From: Flammeovirgaceae bacterium 311
Lineage (GTDB): Bacteria > Bacteroidota > Bacteroidia > Cytophagales > Cyclobacteriaceae
Direction: 5' to 3'
Length of the DNA: 64,000 bases
Assembly: GCA_000597885.1 (NCBI GenBank)
Contig: CP004371.1
Span: 2,000,501 to 2,064,500, forward strand
Made by a program: the position numbers and the translations under genes. Below the pieces are notes generated by a model. That model had not been told where the DNA came from, did no database searches, and saw only the letters and a program-made list of their open reading frames with translations. This document shows, piece by piece, positions 8,478 through 16,713 of the stretch (position 1 is its first letter; each line of letters opens with the position of its first letter).

Positions 8478-9377
8478 ATGATGCCCACAAAGGAATATAT
8501 AGCTGAATGGTTCGCTGGTTTACAGGACCAGATCTGCCATGCGATCGAGGCTGCCGATGGCGGCAGTCGTTTTAAAGAAGATGCCTGGGAGCGCCCCGGT
8601 GGTGGCGGAGGCCGCAGCCGTGTTTTTGAGAACGGTGCCATTATTGAAAAGGGAGGTGTAAACTTCTCTGCCGTCTGGGGCAAAACCCCTGAGAAAATTC
8701 TGCAGGGCCTTAAGCTATCAGATGCTGAGTTTTATGCCACCGGCGTATCTATTGTACTGCACCCGCGTAGTCCTATGGTCCCCATCATCCACATGAATGT
8801 ACGCTATTTTGAGATGAGCAACGGCCTCTGGTGGTTTGGCGGGGGCATTGATCTTACCCCCCACTATATTGAGCCTGCAGATGCACGCTGGTTCCATGAA
8901 CAGCTAAAGCAGGTATGCAACAAACACAACAGCAGCTACTATCCCTCCTTTAAAAAGTGGGCCGATGATTATTTCTATATTCCTCATCGTGGAGAAACCC
9001 GCGGAATAGGGGGCATCTTCTTCGACAGGCAAACAGGCGAAGCACCTGACGCAAGGGAAAAGCTGTTTTACTTTGTACAGGATGTTGGCAAAGCCTTTGC
9101 ACCCATATACACCCACCTGATGCAGAAGAACAAGGATATACCCTTTGGCGAAAATGAACAAGAGTGGCAGCGCCTGCGCCGGGGACGCTATGTTGAATTT
9201 AACCTGGTGTGGGATAAGGGCACTAAATTCGGACTGGATACCGAGGGCCGCACTGAAAGTATTCTCATGAGCATGCCTCCCCAGGCCAGCTGGGTGTACA
9301 ACCATCGGCCTGAAAAAGGCAGCCCAGAAGAAGATACAATGCAGCTACTCAAAAAAGATATAGACTGGGTCGCTTAG
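8478..9377 (+). CDS. hemF: Oxygen-dependent coproporphyrinogen III oxidase
   Basis: 299 residues from ATG 8478 (a TTG at 8469 extends it by three codons and is less likely). It converts coproporphyrinogen III to protoporphyrinogen IX with O2 in haem synthesis, in the cytosol. The family signatures are clear: KEDAWERPGGGGGRSRVFEN near the N-terminus, VSIVLHPRSPMVPIIHMNVR, WWFGGGIDLTPHY (active-site region), HRGETRGIGGIFFD, RRGRYVEFNLVWDKGTKFGL and SILMSMPPQASWVYNHRP. Length equals the usual 300. The last codons (DWVA) lie inside the first unit of a 14-bp tandem repeat that continues past the stop. Use of the oxygen-dependent enzyme implies aerobic life. Confidence 0.95.
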   Translation: MMPTKEYIAEWFAGLQDQICHAIEAADGGSRFKEDAWERPGGGGGRSRVFENGAIIEKGGVNFSAVWGKTPEKILQGLKLSDAEFYATGVSIVLHPRSPMVPIIHMNVRYFEMSNGLWWFGGGIDLTPHYIEPADARWFHEQLKQVCNKHNSSYYPSFKKWADDYFYIPHRGETRGIGGIFFDRQTGEAPDAREKLFYFVQDVGKAFAPIYTHLMQKNKDIPFGENEQEWQRLRRGRYVEFNLVWDKGTKFGLDTEGRTESILMSMPPQASWVYNHRPEKGSPEEDTMQLLKKDIDWVA

Positions 9378-9431
9378 ACTGGGTCGCTTAGACTGGGTCG
9401 CATAGACTGGGTCACATAAACTGGGTCGCTT
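9362..9431. repeat. 14-bp tandem repeat, five copies, at the hemF 3' end
   Basis: Unit AGACTGGGTCGCTT. Copies at 9362-9375 and 9376-9389 are identical; 9390-9403, 9404-9417 and 9418-9431 differ by one to three bases. The first copy encodes the last hemF residues and gives the stop codon by reading TAG at its junction with copy 2. Because 14 is not a multiple of three, copy number does not change the protein as long as one junction survives. Confidence 0.9.
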
Positions 9432-9436
9432 AACAA

Positions 9437-9485
9437 ATGTGCTAATTATTCAATGTGCTAACCTGCCGGCAGGCAGGTGTGCTAA
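9437..9485. repeat. Short dispersed repeat: three GTGCTAA copies around a CCTGCCGGCAGG palindrome
   Basis: ATGTGCTAA at 9437-9445 and 9453-9461 and GTGTGCTAA at 9477-9485 bracket the inverted repeat 9461-9478 (ACCTGCC / GGCAGGT around GGCA). It may be a small hairpin element of a kind dispersed in Bacteroidota genomes; the latter is from memory and not tested here. Confidence 0.5.
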
Positions 9486-9638
9486 ATGGGGGCGCAGTGC
9501 TTTTTCGAGGCAGCTGATAAAAAGATGTAGTAGTCATTTCAAAAGCATAGATGCTTATCTATTACTTTTACTTTAGCAGGAATGCTTTGGCGTGCCAATC
9601 AGGCGCTCTGCCTTATTCGGCTTAAGAATTATTTATCA

Positions 9639-10238
9639 ATGATAGAACAGATAGATCAGTGGGACAAAAACCTGATGCTTTGGCTTAATAGCCTGCATTT
9701 GCCCTGGCTGGATACACTTATGCTCCTGGTAAGCCATAAATTTTTCTGGCTGCCACTTTATGCAGGCCTGGTGATCTGGCTGATCTGGAAAGAGAAATGG
9801 CAAACGGTATACCTACTGGTATCCATAGCACTGGTGGTAACTGTTGCCGACCGGTTTACCTCTGGTTTTATGAAACCATTCTTTGAGCGGCCCCGCCCCT
9901 GTCATGATCCCGAGATAGGACATCTGGTGCGCATTATAGGCGGTTGCGGAGGAAAATACGGGTTTGCTTCTTCGCACGCAGCAAATGTATTTGGACTAGC
10001 TGCTTTCTTCTGGACCTTGTTTGGCAGGTATCATAAATCTATGGCCCTGCTGTTCCTCTGGGCGGTACTGGTTTCTTACAGCCGTGTGTACCTGGGCGTG
10101 CACTACCCTACCGACATCAGCATAGGGGCAATAATAGGCATTATAAGCGGATGGGCAATATGCCGCCTGTGGCTGTGGGCGCAATTCAAGCTGCCTCCAG
10201 CCAAAGAATTATTAACAAGAAAAAGAAAAACAGCTTAG
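9639..10238 (+). CDS. PAP2-type membrane phosphatase (undecaprenyl-diphosphatase/lipid phosphatase-like)
   Basis: 199 residues from ATG 9639 (MIEQIDQWDK, the usual family start); an ATG 19 codons upstream is in frame but adds an atypical tail. Five to six membrane helices. The three PAP2 motifs are present: KPFFERPRP (K-x6-RP), ASSHAANVF (PSGH-like, with the nucleophile-proton donor His) and SRVYLGVHYPTD (SR-x5-H-x3-D). Enzymes of this type dephosphorylate lipid diphosphates such as undecaprenyl diphosphate, or phosphatidic acid, on the outer face of the inner membrane. The substrate is not determined by sequence. Stands alone between repeats and a small reverse gene. Confidence 0.88.
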   Translation: MIEQIDQWDKNLMLWLNSLHLPWLDTLMLLVSHKFFWLPLYAGLVIWLIWKEKWQTVYLLVSIALVVTVADRFTSGFMKPFFERPRPCHDPEIGHLVRIIGGCGGKYGFASSHAANVFGLAAFFWTLFGRYHKSMALLFLWAVLVSYSRVYLGVHYPTDISIGAIIGIISGWAICRLWLWAQFKLPPAKELLTRKRKTA

Positions 10239-10320
10239 CCCTGAAAACGTAATCGGTAACGCTCAGGGTAATCGCTGGTACAGTGGCAAAGTTAATCTAC
10301 CAGGCAGAAACAGCGGCTAA

Positions 10321-10503
10321 TTAAGAACGCTCTCCCAGACGGGAATTTATCAGCATATCTGCAAACAGAATCAGCCCAAACCCAATCAGCAGGGTGTTTA
10401 AAAATACCTGGGTTGCTTTTACCGGCATGATACCGAATACATTGAGTGCTACTGCTAAAACAGCCACCACCAACAACAGAAACAGGCGCAAATGCTTATT
10501 CAT
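10321..10503 (-). CDS. Small two-helix membrane protein, unknown
   Basis: 60 residues, MNKHLRLFLLLVVAVLAVAL... then a second hydrophobic segment (TQVFLNTLLIGFGLILFADM) and a short charged tail (NSRLGERS). Two transmembrane helices with a positively charged N-terminus. No recognised family. The coding call rests on the clean amphipathic layout and an AT-rich upstream region of about 300 bases that could hold a promoter. Confidence 0.55.
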   Translation of the reverse strand: MNKHLRLFLLLVVAVLAVALNVFGIMPVKATQVFLNTLLIGFGLILFADMLINSRLGERS

Positions 10504-10799
10504 GACTCAAAAAATTTCTTTATGTAATACAGATTGTAAGACCTTATAAAATTAATGAAAATTTTGAAATTTTCTTACATCTGTAAAAATTAATTTTTTA
10601 TTAAACATAAAAGCCTCTCTAATCAGCAAAATCGCCCTCAGCTTTAAAATTTTAAGATAATTTTAATCCTACTCCTGGCTACTACCTACAGCAAAGGGAT
10701 GAATTGTAAGCTAAAACCTTCATATTCAAAAATAAAATCACACATTCTTGCAATAAACCAAAGTACAGAAGCAGTTCGCCCGATTACAGTGATGTATGC
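10504..10799. other. AT-rich intergenic region
   Basis: About 300 bases, markedly more AT-rich than the surroundings, between the small membrane gene and ribE (both reverse). No open frame, tRNA or strong hairpin seen. It is upstream of the small membrane gene and downstream of ribE. Confidence 0.4.
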
Positions 10800-11396
10800 C
10801 TAATCTCTTTTCTGATTCGCCAGGATCTTCTGCAGGTATTTGCCAATTACATCAAACTCCAGGTTAACCCGATGGCCAGGCTCCAGAAAGCCAAAAGTGG
10901 TGTGCTCATAGGTATAAGGGATAATGGCTACCCTAAAGGAATTGCGACCGCTGTTAAAGCAGGTAAGGCTCGTGCCATTGATACAGATCGAACCTTTTTC
11001 TACCGTTAGGTGCGGACTATCGGGGCTGTACTCAAAATCAAACAACCAGCTGCCACCCACAGATTCTTTTCCTACACATGTGCCGGTTTCATCAACATGG
11101 CCCTGCACAAAATGCCCGTCGAAACGGCCATTGGCAGGCATACAACGCTCCAGGTTTACATACTGCCCCTGCTGCAGCTTACCCAGGTTAGTTTTTTTAA
11201 GTGTTTCATCAATGGCAGTTACCTGATAGCGATCGCCAGAAACAGCTACAACCGTCAGGCAAACGCCATTGTGGGCTACGCTCTGGTCTACCTTCAGCTC
11301 AAGGGCGATACGGCTCTGAAACTCGAAGGTAATGTTGGTTCCATGGGGCCGGATATCCATTACCTGGCCCATATCTTCTATTATTCCGGTAAACAT
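10800..11396 (-). CDS. ribE: Riboflavin synthase, alpha chain
   Basis: 198 residues from the ATG at 11394-11396, giving the canonical MFTGIIEDMG start; an ATG 12 codons upstream is not needed. Two lumazine-binding repeats: residues 1-97 (VAHNGVCLTVV, LGKLQQGQYVNLERCM) and 98-198 (DGHFVQGHVDETGTC, GSICINGTSLTCF, GHRVNLEFDVIGKY). The enzyme dismutates two 6,7-dimethyl-8-ribityllumazine molecules to give riboflavin, as a trimer in the cytosol. Single gene, divergent from pcm with about 125 bases between them. No FMN riboswitch was recognised upstream. Confidence 0.95.
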   Translation of the reverse strand: MFTGIIEDMGQVMDIRPHGTNITFEFQSRIALELKVDQSVAHNGVCLTVVAVSGDRYQVTAIDETLKKTNLGKLQQGQYVNLERCMPANGRFDGHFVQGHVDETGTCVGKESVGGSWLFDFEYSPDSPHLTVEKGSICINGTSLTCFNSGRNSFRVAIIPYTYEHTTFGFLEPGHRVNLEFDVIGKYLQKILANQKRD

Positions 11397-11504
11397 ATAG
11401 AGCAAATGTAATCTTAAATTTTCAACAGCCAATCCTTACCGGAAGTTTAGACCCCCTGTACCATCGGCGGTTTAAAAAAGCTTTTCGCCCCCCTACTTTT
11501 ACCC

Positions 11505-11512
11505 TATATTTG
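11505..11512 (+). promoter_or_regulatory. Candidate -7 promoter element (TATATTTG) for pcm
   Basis: TATATTTG matches the Bacteroidota -7 consensus TAnnTTTG exactly, with TTTT 19 bases upstream as a possible -33 element. It ends 10 bases before the ATG, so the leader would be very short. Confidence 0.5.
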
Positions 11513-11522
11513 CAGCACAAAT

Positions 11523-12188
11523 ATGGTACAAGAAGACAGCTACAAACATAAGGGCATGCGCCGGGCCCTGGCAAAAATCCTCACCGATAAAGGCATTCGC
11601 GATCCGCGTGTACTCGATGCCATCATGCGCATCCCCAGGCATTTCTTTTTCGAAAAAGCATTTCTGGAACATGCCTACCAGGACAAAGCCTTTCCAATTG
11701 GAGAGGGACAGACCATATCACAGCCCTATACAGTGGCTTTTCAGACTGAGCTGCTGGCACTGCAGCCTGGCGATAAGGTGCTGGAGATTGGTACTGGGAG
11801 TGGTTACCAGTGCTGTGTGCTGCTCGAAATGGGCGTAAAAGTGTATACGATCGAGTACATCCAGAAACTGCACGAACGTGCCAAGGCCATGCTCACCTAT
11901 ATGGGCTATAAGGGTGCTGTGTATGTACACGGAGATGGCTCCAGGGGCCTTCCCAACTATGCCCCATATGATAAAATAATTGTAACCGCCGGCGCTCCTA
12001 CCGTACCTACTGCCCTGCTGCAGCAATTACGCATCGGCGGCATATTGGTAATTCCAGTTGGCGACGAAAAGCAGCAAAAAATGCTGCGGCTCACGAAAGA
12101 AAGTGAGACTAAAATCAGAAAAGAAGAGTTTAGCGGGTTTAGCTTTGTAAAACTACGGGGCGCACAGGGCTGGGATGCCATGCAATAG
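11523..12188 (+). CDS. pcm: Protein-L-isoaspartate O-methyltransferase
   Basis: 221 residues. SAM-dependent methyltransferase that methylates isoaspartyl residues and starts repair of aged proteins in the cytosol. Seen: RIPRHFFFEKAF and DKAFPIGEGQTISQPYTVAF (family substrate-site block), motif I LEIGTGSGYQ, motif post-I VYTIEYIQKLHERAK, GDGSRGLPNYAPYDKIIVTAGAP (motif II) and GGILVIPVGDEKQQ. Length is typical. First in a forward run with the thioesterase 40 bases downstream; the genes may share transcription but have no obvious functional tie. Confidence 0.95.
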   Translation: MVQEDSYKHKGMRRALAKILTDKGIRDPRVLDAIMRIPRHFFFEKAFLEHAYQDKAFPIGEGQTISQPYTVAFQTELLALQPGDKVLEIGTGSGYQCCVLLEMGVKVYTIEYIQKLHERAKAMLTYMGYKGAVYVHGDGSRGLPNYAPYDKIIVTAGAPTVPTALLQQLRIGGILVIPVGDEKQQKMLRLTKESETKIRKEEFSGFSFVKLRGAQGWDAMQ

Positions 12189-12228
12189 CAATTAAAGGCA
12201 CCCCACACCACCACTACTTTTAAAATTT

Positions 12229-12783
12229 ATGAATAAAAAGAAAAAATTTTCGCGTGAATCGCTGGTAACCATGACGGAGCTGGTACTGCCAAACGATACC
12301 AATACCCTGAACAACCTGATGGGTGGACGCCTCATGCACTGGATGGACATCGTTTCGGCCATCTCGGCCCAGAAGCATAGCAACCGTGTAGTAGTAACCG
12401 CCTCTGCCGACAGCATTTCCTTTGGCCACCCTATACAATTAGGCAATGTGGTAACGCTTAAAGCACATGTTACCCGCTCCTTTAATTCTTCTATGGAAGT
12501 GCACATTATGGTTACCGCCGAGGATATACCTTCGGGAAGAAAGGTAGAAACCAACCAGGCTTTTTTTACCTTTGTAGCAGTAGACCAGAGCGGCAGGCCC
12601 ATAGATGTACCCGAGGTTATAGCAGAGACAGAAGAAGAAAAAGAACTTTTTGAAAGTGCGCTGCGACGCCGGCAATTACGCCTGGTACTAGCAAAAAGAA
12701 TGAAGCCTCAGGAGGCTACGGAACTGCGTTCTATTTTCTTTCCTGAAAATGCATCTTCCGAAGAAGCAGCAAATAAAAAATAA
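12229..12783 (+). CDS. Acyl-CoA thioesterase, hotdog fold (YciA/BACH type)
   Basis: 184 residues, with one hotdog domain (about 10-130). It hydrolyses acyl-CoA to free acid and CoA. Seen: TELVLPNDTNTLNNLMGGRL followed by MHWMDIVSAI (catalytic Asn/Asp region and the central helix), ASADSISFGHPIQLGNVVTL, ETNQAFFTFVAVD. The C-terminal 50 residues are a charged helical extension (EETEEEKELFESALRRRQLR). This is the usual length for the single-domain cytosolic group. In the pcm forward run. Confidence 0.88.
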   Translation: MNKKKKFSRESLVTMTELVLPNDTNTLNNLMGGRLMHWMDIVSAISAQKHSNRVVVTASADSISFGHPIQLGNVVTLKAHVTRSFNSSMEVHIMVTAEDIPSGRKVETNQAFFTFVAVDQSGRPIDVPEVIAETEEEKELFESALRRRQLRLVLAKRMKPQEATELRSIFFPENASSEEAANKK

Positions 12784-12803
12784 CCTTTTACCCGCAGCAA
12801 CAA

Positions 12804-13415
12804 ATGCCTTTACAGCCCGAAAATAACAAGTACTACTGGCCCTTGCTGCTCACAGAAGATCTGTACCTACTGCCCGGTGAGATGGAGCAGCAACGGCAGG
12901 TGCAGGCATCTCTACAAGCACCAGCACCCCCTCCTGCTGTAGAGGAAGTACCACTGGCAAGCCCCCCCACCCAGGCAGCTCCAGCCTCTGAACAAAAGGA
13001 TGTAACAGCTGACAGCCCGGCACCACAGCCCGACCTGATCTGGGGCTCCCTTAAGCGGGGCGTACTGGTGGTGGTAGACTATCCCGGCCATCCCCTCATC
13101 GACAGGCCCGATGGTTTATTTCTTGTTGAAGTACTAAAAGCTCTTGGCTTTGATTTTAAAGATGTTGCTACCCTTAACATTTCCCGCTGCAAGTCGGCTG
13201 CCGATTGGGCCTATGTAAAGCAGTTATCCTGGCAGCATGTGCTGGTATTTGACGCCAGCCATCCGGAGCTTCCATTTACCCGCGAAACAGGCCATTATGA
13301 GCTAAAAAAGTGGGAAAATCGAAATATTATACAAGCCGAAAAGCTATCCAGTATTCGTAGCGACGTGGCCGCCAAAAAGAAACTCTGGAACTTACTGAAG
13401 CAGCTGTTCGTTTAA
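12804..13415 (+). CDS. Unknown protein with a Pro/Ala linker; possible DNA polymerase III psi-like domain
   Basis: 203 residues, no signal peptide, no membrane helix. N-terminal short motif (YYWPLLLTEDLYLLPGEM), a Pro/Ala/Gln-rich low-complexity linker (about 35-75), then an alpha/beta domain: GVLVVVDYPGHPLIDRPDGL, FLVEVLKALGFDFKDVATLN, WQHVLVFDASHPEL, and a C-terminal helix KKKLWNLLKQLFV. The order (hydrophobic strand, helix ending 'LxALxxxxxxVxxLN', strand, and a final 'LW..L' helix) recalls HolD, the psi subunit of DNA polymerase III, but this is a pattern impression only. Lies between the thioesterase and NlpC/P60 genes (20 and 23 base gaps), so probably co-transcribed. Confidence 0.6.
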   Translation: MPLQPENNKYYWPLLLTEDLYLLPGEMEQQRQVQASLQAPAPPPAVEEVPLASPPTQAAPASEQKDVTADSPAPQPDLIWGSLKRGVLVVVDYPGHPLIDRPDGLFLVEVLKALGFDFKDVATLNISRCKSAADWAYVKQLSWQHVLVFDASHPELPFTRETGHYELKKWENRNIIQAEKLSSIRSDVAAKKKLWNLLKQLFV

Positions 13416-13438
13416 GGTATAGACTAAACAGCCCGAAA

Positions 13439-14131
13439 ATGAATTTACAGCAGCAAAGAATTATACAATTCTTCAAGCACATAGCCGGCCAAAAGTTTAC
13501 CTGGTTTGCTTTTCTGATGGTGTGCCTCACGGTGATGGCCTTCAGCACCCGCCCCGATGAAGCACCTGCCGCTCAGGAAGATTTTATCGTTTCCTCTTCT
13601 TCAGCTACTGCTGACAACGCACTTACTCCCGAAGATTATCCGGAAAAAGACCTGCCTCAGATTGAAAGAATAGCCCTTGCCGATGAGCCAGCGGCTAATG
13701 TTAGTTTTGACATAATAGCAGAGAAAACAACTCCCGGAAAGCGGAAGTTTAAAGCCTCAAAAATGATTACTTACGCCCACACCCTGCTGGGTACCCCTTA
13801 TATTTATGGCGGCACCTCCACTAAAGGCTTTGATTGTTCCGGCTATGTATACCATGTTTTTTCAAAATTCGGTCTTGAGTTAAATCGCTCCAGCAGCACC
13901 CAAAGCGAGCAGGGCGTTAGCGTACCGGTAGAGGAAGTGGTACCTGGTGATGTTCTCTTTTTTACAGGCACCAATCCAAGTATCAGAGACATTGGTCATG
14001 TGGGCATTGTAATCTCTGAACCCGGCGAGCCTGTCAGCTTTATTCATTCTTCTTCTAACGGTGGTGTTAAAATTAGTGAGCTGGAAGGTTATTACGATAC
14101 GCGCTTCATGTTTGCCAAAAGAATGAATTAA
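13439..14131 (+). CDS. NlpC/P60 (C40) cell-wall peptidase with N-terminal membrane anchor
   Basis: 230 residues. An N-terminal helix (FTWFAFLMVCLTVMAF) anchors or exports the protein; an acidic spacer follows. The catalytic C40 domain covers about 112-230 with TYAHTLLGTPYIYGGTSTKG, the nucleophile in FDCSGYVYHVF, the catalytic His in DIGHVGIVI and the third polar residue in FIHSSSNGG. Family members cut gamma-D-glutamyl-diaminopimelate bonds in peptidoglycan stem peptides. The fold is complete; length is usual for the single-domain type. Close spacing with its upstream neighbour suggests co-transcription. Confidence 0.9.
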   Translation: MNLQQQRIIQFFKHIAGQKFTWFAFLMVCLTVMAFSTRPDEAPAAQEDFIVSSSSATADNALTPEDYPEKDLPQIERIALADEPAANVSFDIIAEKTTPGKRKFKASKMITYAHTLLGTPYIYGGTSTKGFDCSGYVYHVFSKFGLELNRSSSTQSEQGVSVPVEEVVPGDVLFFTGTNPSIRDIGHVGIVISEPGEPVSFIHSSSNGGVKISELEGYYDTRFMFAKRMN

Positions 14132-14183
14132 TTAGTTTTTTCTTATTTTGCATCAATAAGCCGAAATTGCCGGAACCGGAAGC

Positions 14184-14573
14184 ATGCAAGTAGTACTCGA
14201 TAGTGCAAATATTAATATATGCTATGACCCTGCCAGAAAACGCCTGTATCAGACCTGGAAAGGTTATTTATCAGTTGAAGAATTTATCATCGCAATTGAT
14301 ATAAGTCTTGAGTATTTCAGGAAGCACGATATAAACTCAATTCTTTCAGATACTACCGATCAGGCTGTACTGGCAAAAGAAGGCTCTGATTATGCTGCCA
14401 GGGTAACACAAGAAATGGTTAAGCTTGGACTTGAAAAAATAGCCTTTGTAATGCCCAAAAGCTTTTTTGCAAAATTAGCGGTAGAAGATTATACCAGGAA
14501 TACCCATGGCCGCATGGTGGGCCATTTTTCCACCAGAGAAGAAGCAGATAACTGGCTGGACAAAATCAATTAA
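14184..14573 (+). CDS. Small STAS/SpoIIAA-like protein of unknown role
   Basis: 129 residues, soluble. The pattern of a beta strand pair (INICYDPARKRLYQTWKGYL), a helix (VEEFIIAIDISLEYFRKHDI), a strand with ILSDTTDQAVL, and a late strand-helix (KIAFVMPKSFFAKLAVEDYT) followed by STREEADNWL is that of small STAS/SpoIIAA-like domains found singly in Bacteroidota. No conserved phospho-serine motif (DxSG) is seen. Function unknown. Followed by a terminator hairpin that ends the pcm-side run. Confidence 0.7.
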   Translation: MQVVLDSANINICYDPARKRLYQTWKGYLSVEEFIIAIDISLEYFRKHDINSILSDTTDQAVLAKEGSDYAARVTQEMVKLGLEKIAFVMPKSFFAKLAVEDYTRNTHGRMVGHFSTREEADNWLDKIN

Positions 14574-14579
14574 GTATTA

Positions 14580-14605
14580 AGAGGTGTCTGTTTACAGGCA
14601 CCTCT
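14580..14605 (+). terminator. Terminator hairpin after the STAS-like gene
   Basis: Arms 14580-14591 and 14594-14605 pair over 12 positions (one G-T), with a 2-base formal loop, and a weak T-containing tail (CGTATTTA). Confidence 0.55.
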
Positions 14606-14666
14606 CGTATTTATAAGAAATATAAATACAATCCGTTTTCTGTTCTGTATCCAGCTACCTGAAACC

Positions 14667-16595
14667 ATGCGCTTCATCATTTTCTTTCTGCTTACAGCTT
14701 CTTCAATCTTATTCCCCCTGCAGGGCAATACCCAAACCACAGAAACAATTGCACAGCAGGAGGCCCGGGCACACTCCTCCCGCCTTTCTTTTACCCCCTC
14801 CCGGCAAACCAACAGCTACGATATGGTATACCAGCGGGCAGAATGGACAATAGATCCTGCCGTTCGCTATATCAGGGGTGCCATAACCTCGCATGTCAGG
14901 CCAACTTTAGGGGCAACAGAGCAGCTATGGATGGATCTGGATGATGCCCTGACCGTCGATTCGGTATACTATCATTCCCAAAAAGTATCTTTTCAGCATA
15001 CTGCAGATGATCTGTTGCGCATAGATTTGCCTGTGGCAATTGCAGTTGATCTGCTGGATTCTGTTACTGTTTATTACCAGGGCACACCTCCTAATACCGG
15101 TTATGGTTCATTTGTGCAACGGACCCACGGTAATGCACCCATTATCTGGACACTCTCGGAGCCCTATGGAGCAAAAGACTGGTGGCCCTGCAAGCAATCG
15201 CTTATCGATAAAATAGATTCGATAGATATTATTGTACGAACCCCAGCCGTAAACCGTGCTGCAAGTAACGGAGTGCTGGTGAGTGAAACAGAACAGGGAA
15301 ACGACAAAATTTACCACTGGCGGCACCGATATCCCATTGCCACCTACCTGGTAGCTGTAGCAGTAACCAACTATGTAGCCTTCAGCGATTTTGTGCCATT
15401 CGAAGAAAAATCAATTGAGGTACTCAATTATGCTTATCCGGAGTCAGAGGCAAGCTTCAGGCAGCAATCTAAAAATGTAGTTGGCATGATGCAGCTCTTC
15501 AGCAGGCTTTTTGGCCTCTACCCGTTTGCCAACGAAAAGTACGGCCACGCACAGTTTGGCTGGAGTGGTGGCATGGAGCACCAAACCATGAGCTTTATGG
15601 TTAACCTTAGCTATGACCTGATGGCACACGAATTAGCCCACCAGTGGTTTGGCAATAAAGTAACCTGTGGCAGCTGGCAGGATATCTGGGTAAATGAAGG
15701 CTTTGCCACTTACCTGACCGGTCTTACCAAAGAACACCTGGGCACCCCAGCAGAATGGTATAACTGGAAGCGTTCCAAAATACTGTCTGTTACCGCTTAC
15801 CCGGGCGGATCGGTCTGGGTAAAAGATACCACCAGCATCGATGAGCTTTTTAGCGGAAGGCTTAGCTACAACAAAGGAGGCTATTTGCTGCACATGCTAC
15901 GCGGCATCGTGGGCGATGAGGCTTTCTACAGGGGAATCAATAACTACCTGCAGGACCCGGCGCTGGCCTATGGTTTTGCCCGTGCCGATGATGTAAAGAG
16001 ACATTTGGAAGCCGTAAGCGGCAAGGCGCTGACTGAATTCTTCAACGACTGGTACTATGGCGAAGGTTACCCCGTGTACAGTCTGATGTGGGATCAACCC
16101 GAAGGAGACCGCTTAAGCCTTACCTTTAGCCAGTCCTCTTCTGTTCCTGCCTCGGTTTTGTTCTTTGAGATGCCCGTACCTGTGCTTTTCAGAGATTCTT
16201 CGGGTACACAGGAGCTGGTTAAGGTCTTCGATCATCAGGAGCAGGACCAGACCTTTACTGAAGAAATACCTTTTAAAGTAGCCGAAGTTGTTTTTGATCC
16301 GGAATTATGGATACTGACACCCGCAGCAAAAGTGGAAAGGCGGGGCGATATGCTGGAGGCAAATTTAAAGCTGTACCCAAACCCTACCAACACAAAAATC
16401 ACCCTTGAGGCCAGGCAGGAATTAACAATCAATGAGGTACGTCTGCTCGATATGCAGGGTAAGCAACTTAAGCTGCAAAATGCCAGGGGCAAAAGAAGTC
16501 TTGAAATAAGCACTAAAGGACTGGCAGCAGGCACCTACCTGCTCCGAATCAGCACGAACCAGGGCCTGGTAACCAAACGCTTTACAAAACAGTAA
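14667..16595 (+). CDS. Secreted M1 family metallopeptidase with type IX secretion sorting domain
   Basis: 642 residues. Signal peptide (MRFIIFFLLTASSILFPLQG-NTQ). N-terminal beta-saddle domain (about 35-240), then the thermolysin-like domain with FGWSGGMEHQTMSFM (the GxMEN-like exopeptidase motif, here GGMEH), the zinc site HELAHQWFGNKVTCGSW and the third ligand NEGFATYLTG, followed by YNKGGYLLHMLRGIVGDEAF. The last 75 residues form a type A T9SS sorting domain (LKLYPNPTNTKITLEA ... GLAAGTYLLRIST ... KRF). Predicted to be exported by Sec, moved across the outer membrane by T9SS, and to trim peptides outside the cell. The Asn to His change in the exopeptidase motif occurs in the bacterial ColA-like/LTA4H side of the family. 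Confidence 0.93.
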   Translation: MRFIIFFLLTASSILFPLQGNTQTTETIAQQEARAHSSRLSFTPSRQTNSYDMVYQRAEWTIDPAVRYIRGAITSHVRPTLGATEQLWMDLDDALTVDSVYYHSQKVSFQHTADDLLRIDLPVAIAVDLLDSVTVYYQGTPPNTGYGSFVQRTHGNAPIIWTLSEPYGAKDWWPCKQSLIDKIDSIDIIVRTPAVNRAASNGVLVSETEQGNDKIYHWRHRYPIATYLVAVAVTNYVAFSDFVPFEEKSIEVLNYAYPESEASFRQQSKNVVGMMQLFSRLFGLYPFANEKYGHAQFGWSGGMEHQTMSFMVNLSYDLMAHELAHQWFGNKVTCGSWQDIWVNEGFATYLTGLTKEHLGTPAEWYNWKRSKILSVTAYPGGSVWVKDTTSIDELFSGRLSYNKGGYLLHMLRGIVGDEAFYRGINNYLQDPALAYGFARADDVKRHLEAVSGKALTEFFNDWYYGEGYPVYSLMWDQPEGDRLSLTFSQSSSVPASVLFFEMPVPVLFRDSSGTQELVKVFDHQEQDQTFTEEIPFKVAEVVFDPELWILTPAAKVERRGDMLEANLKLYPNPTNTKITLEARQELTINEVRLLDMQGKQLKLQNARGKRSLEISTKGLAAGTYLLRISTNQGLVTKRFTKQ

Positions 16596-16629
16596 ACACA
16601 GCACAACCAACTACTGACAGATAAAAAAA

Positions 16630-16664
16630 GCTTACGCTCTTTGCATTGCACAAAAAGCGTAAGC
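16630..16664. terminator. Bidirectional terminator between two convergent genes
   Basis: Perfect 9-bp stem, arms 16630-16638 (GCTTACGCT) and 16656-16664, with A-rich sequence on the left and T-containing sequence on the right. It lies between the M1 peptidase gene and the reverse tlpA-like gene. Confidence 0.7.
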
Positions 16665-16713
16665 CTGCATTTCTTCTCTTTATCTTTAATCCCTGACTAT
16701 TTCAGCTGCCCAG

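Noticed and set aside
13327-13548. Reverse open frame over the NlpC/P60 gene start
   Set aside because: Antisense to two clear genes.
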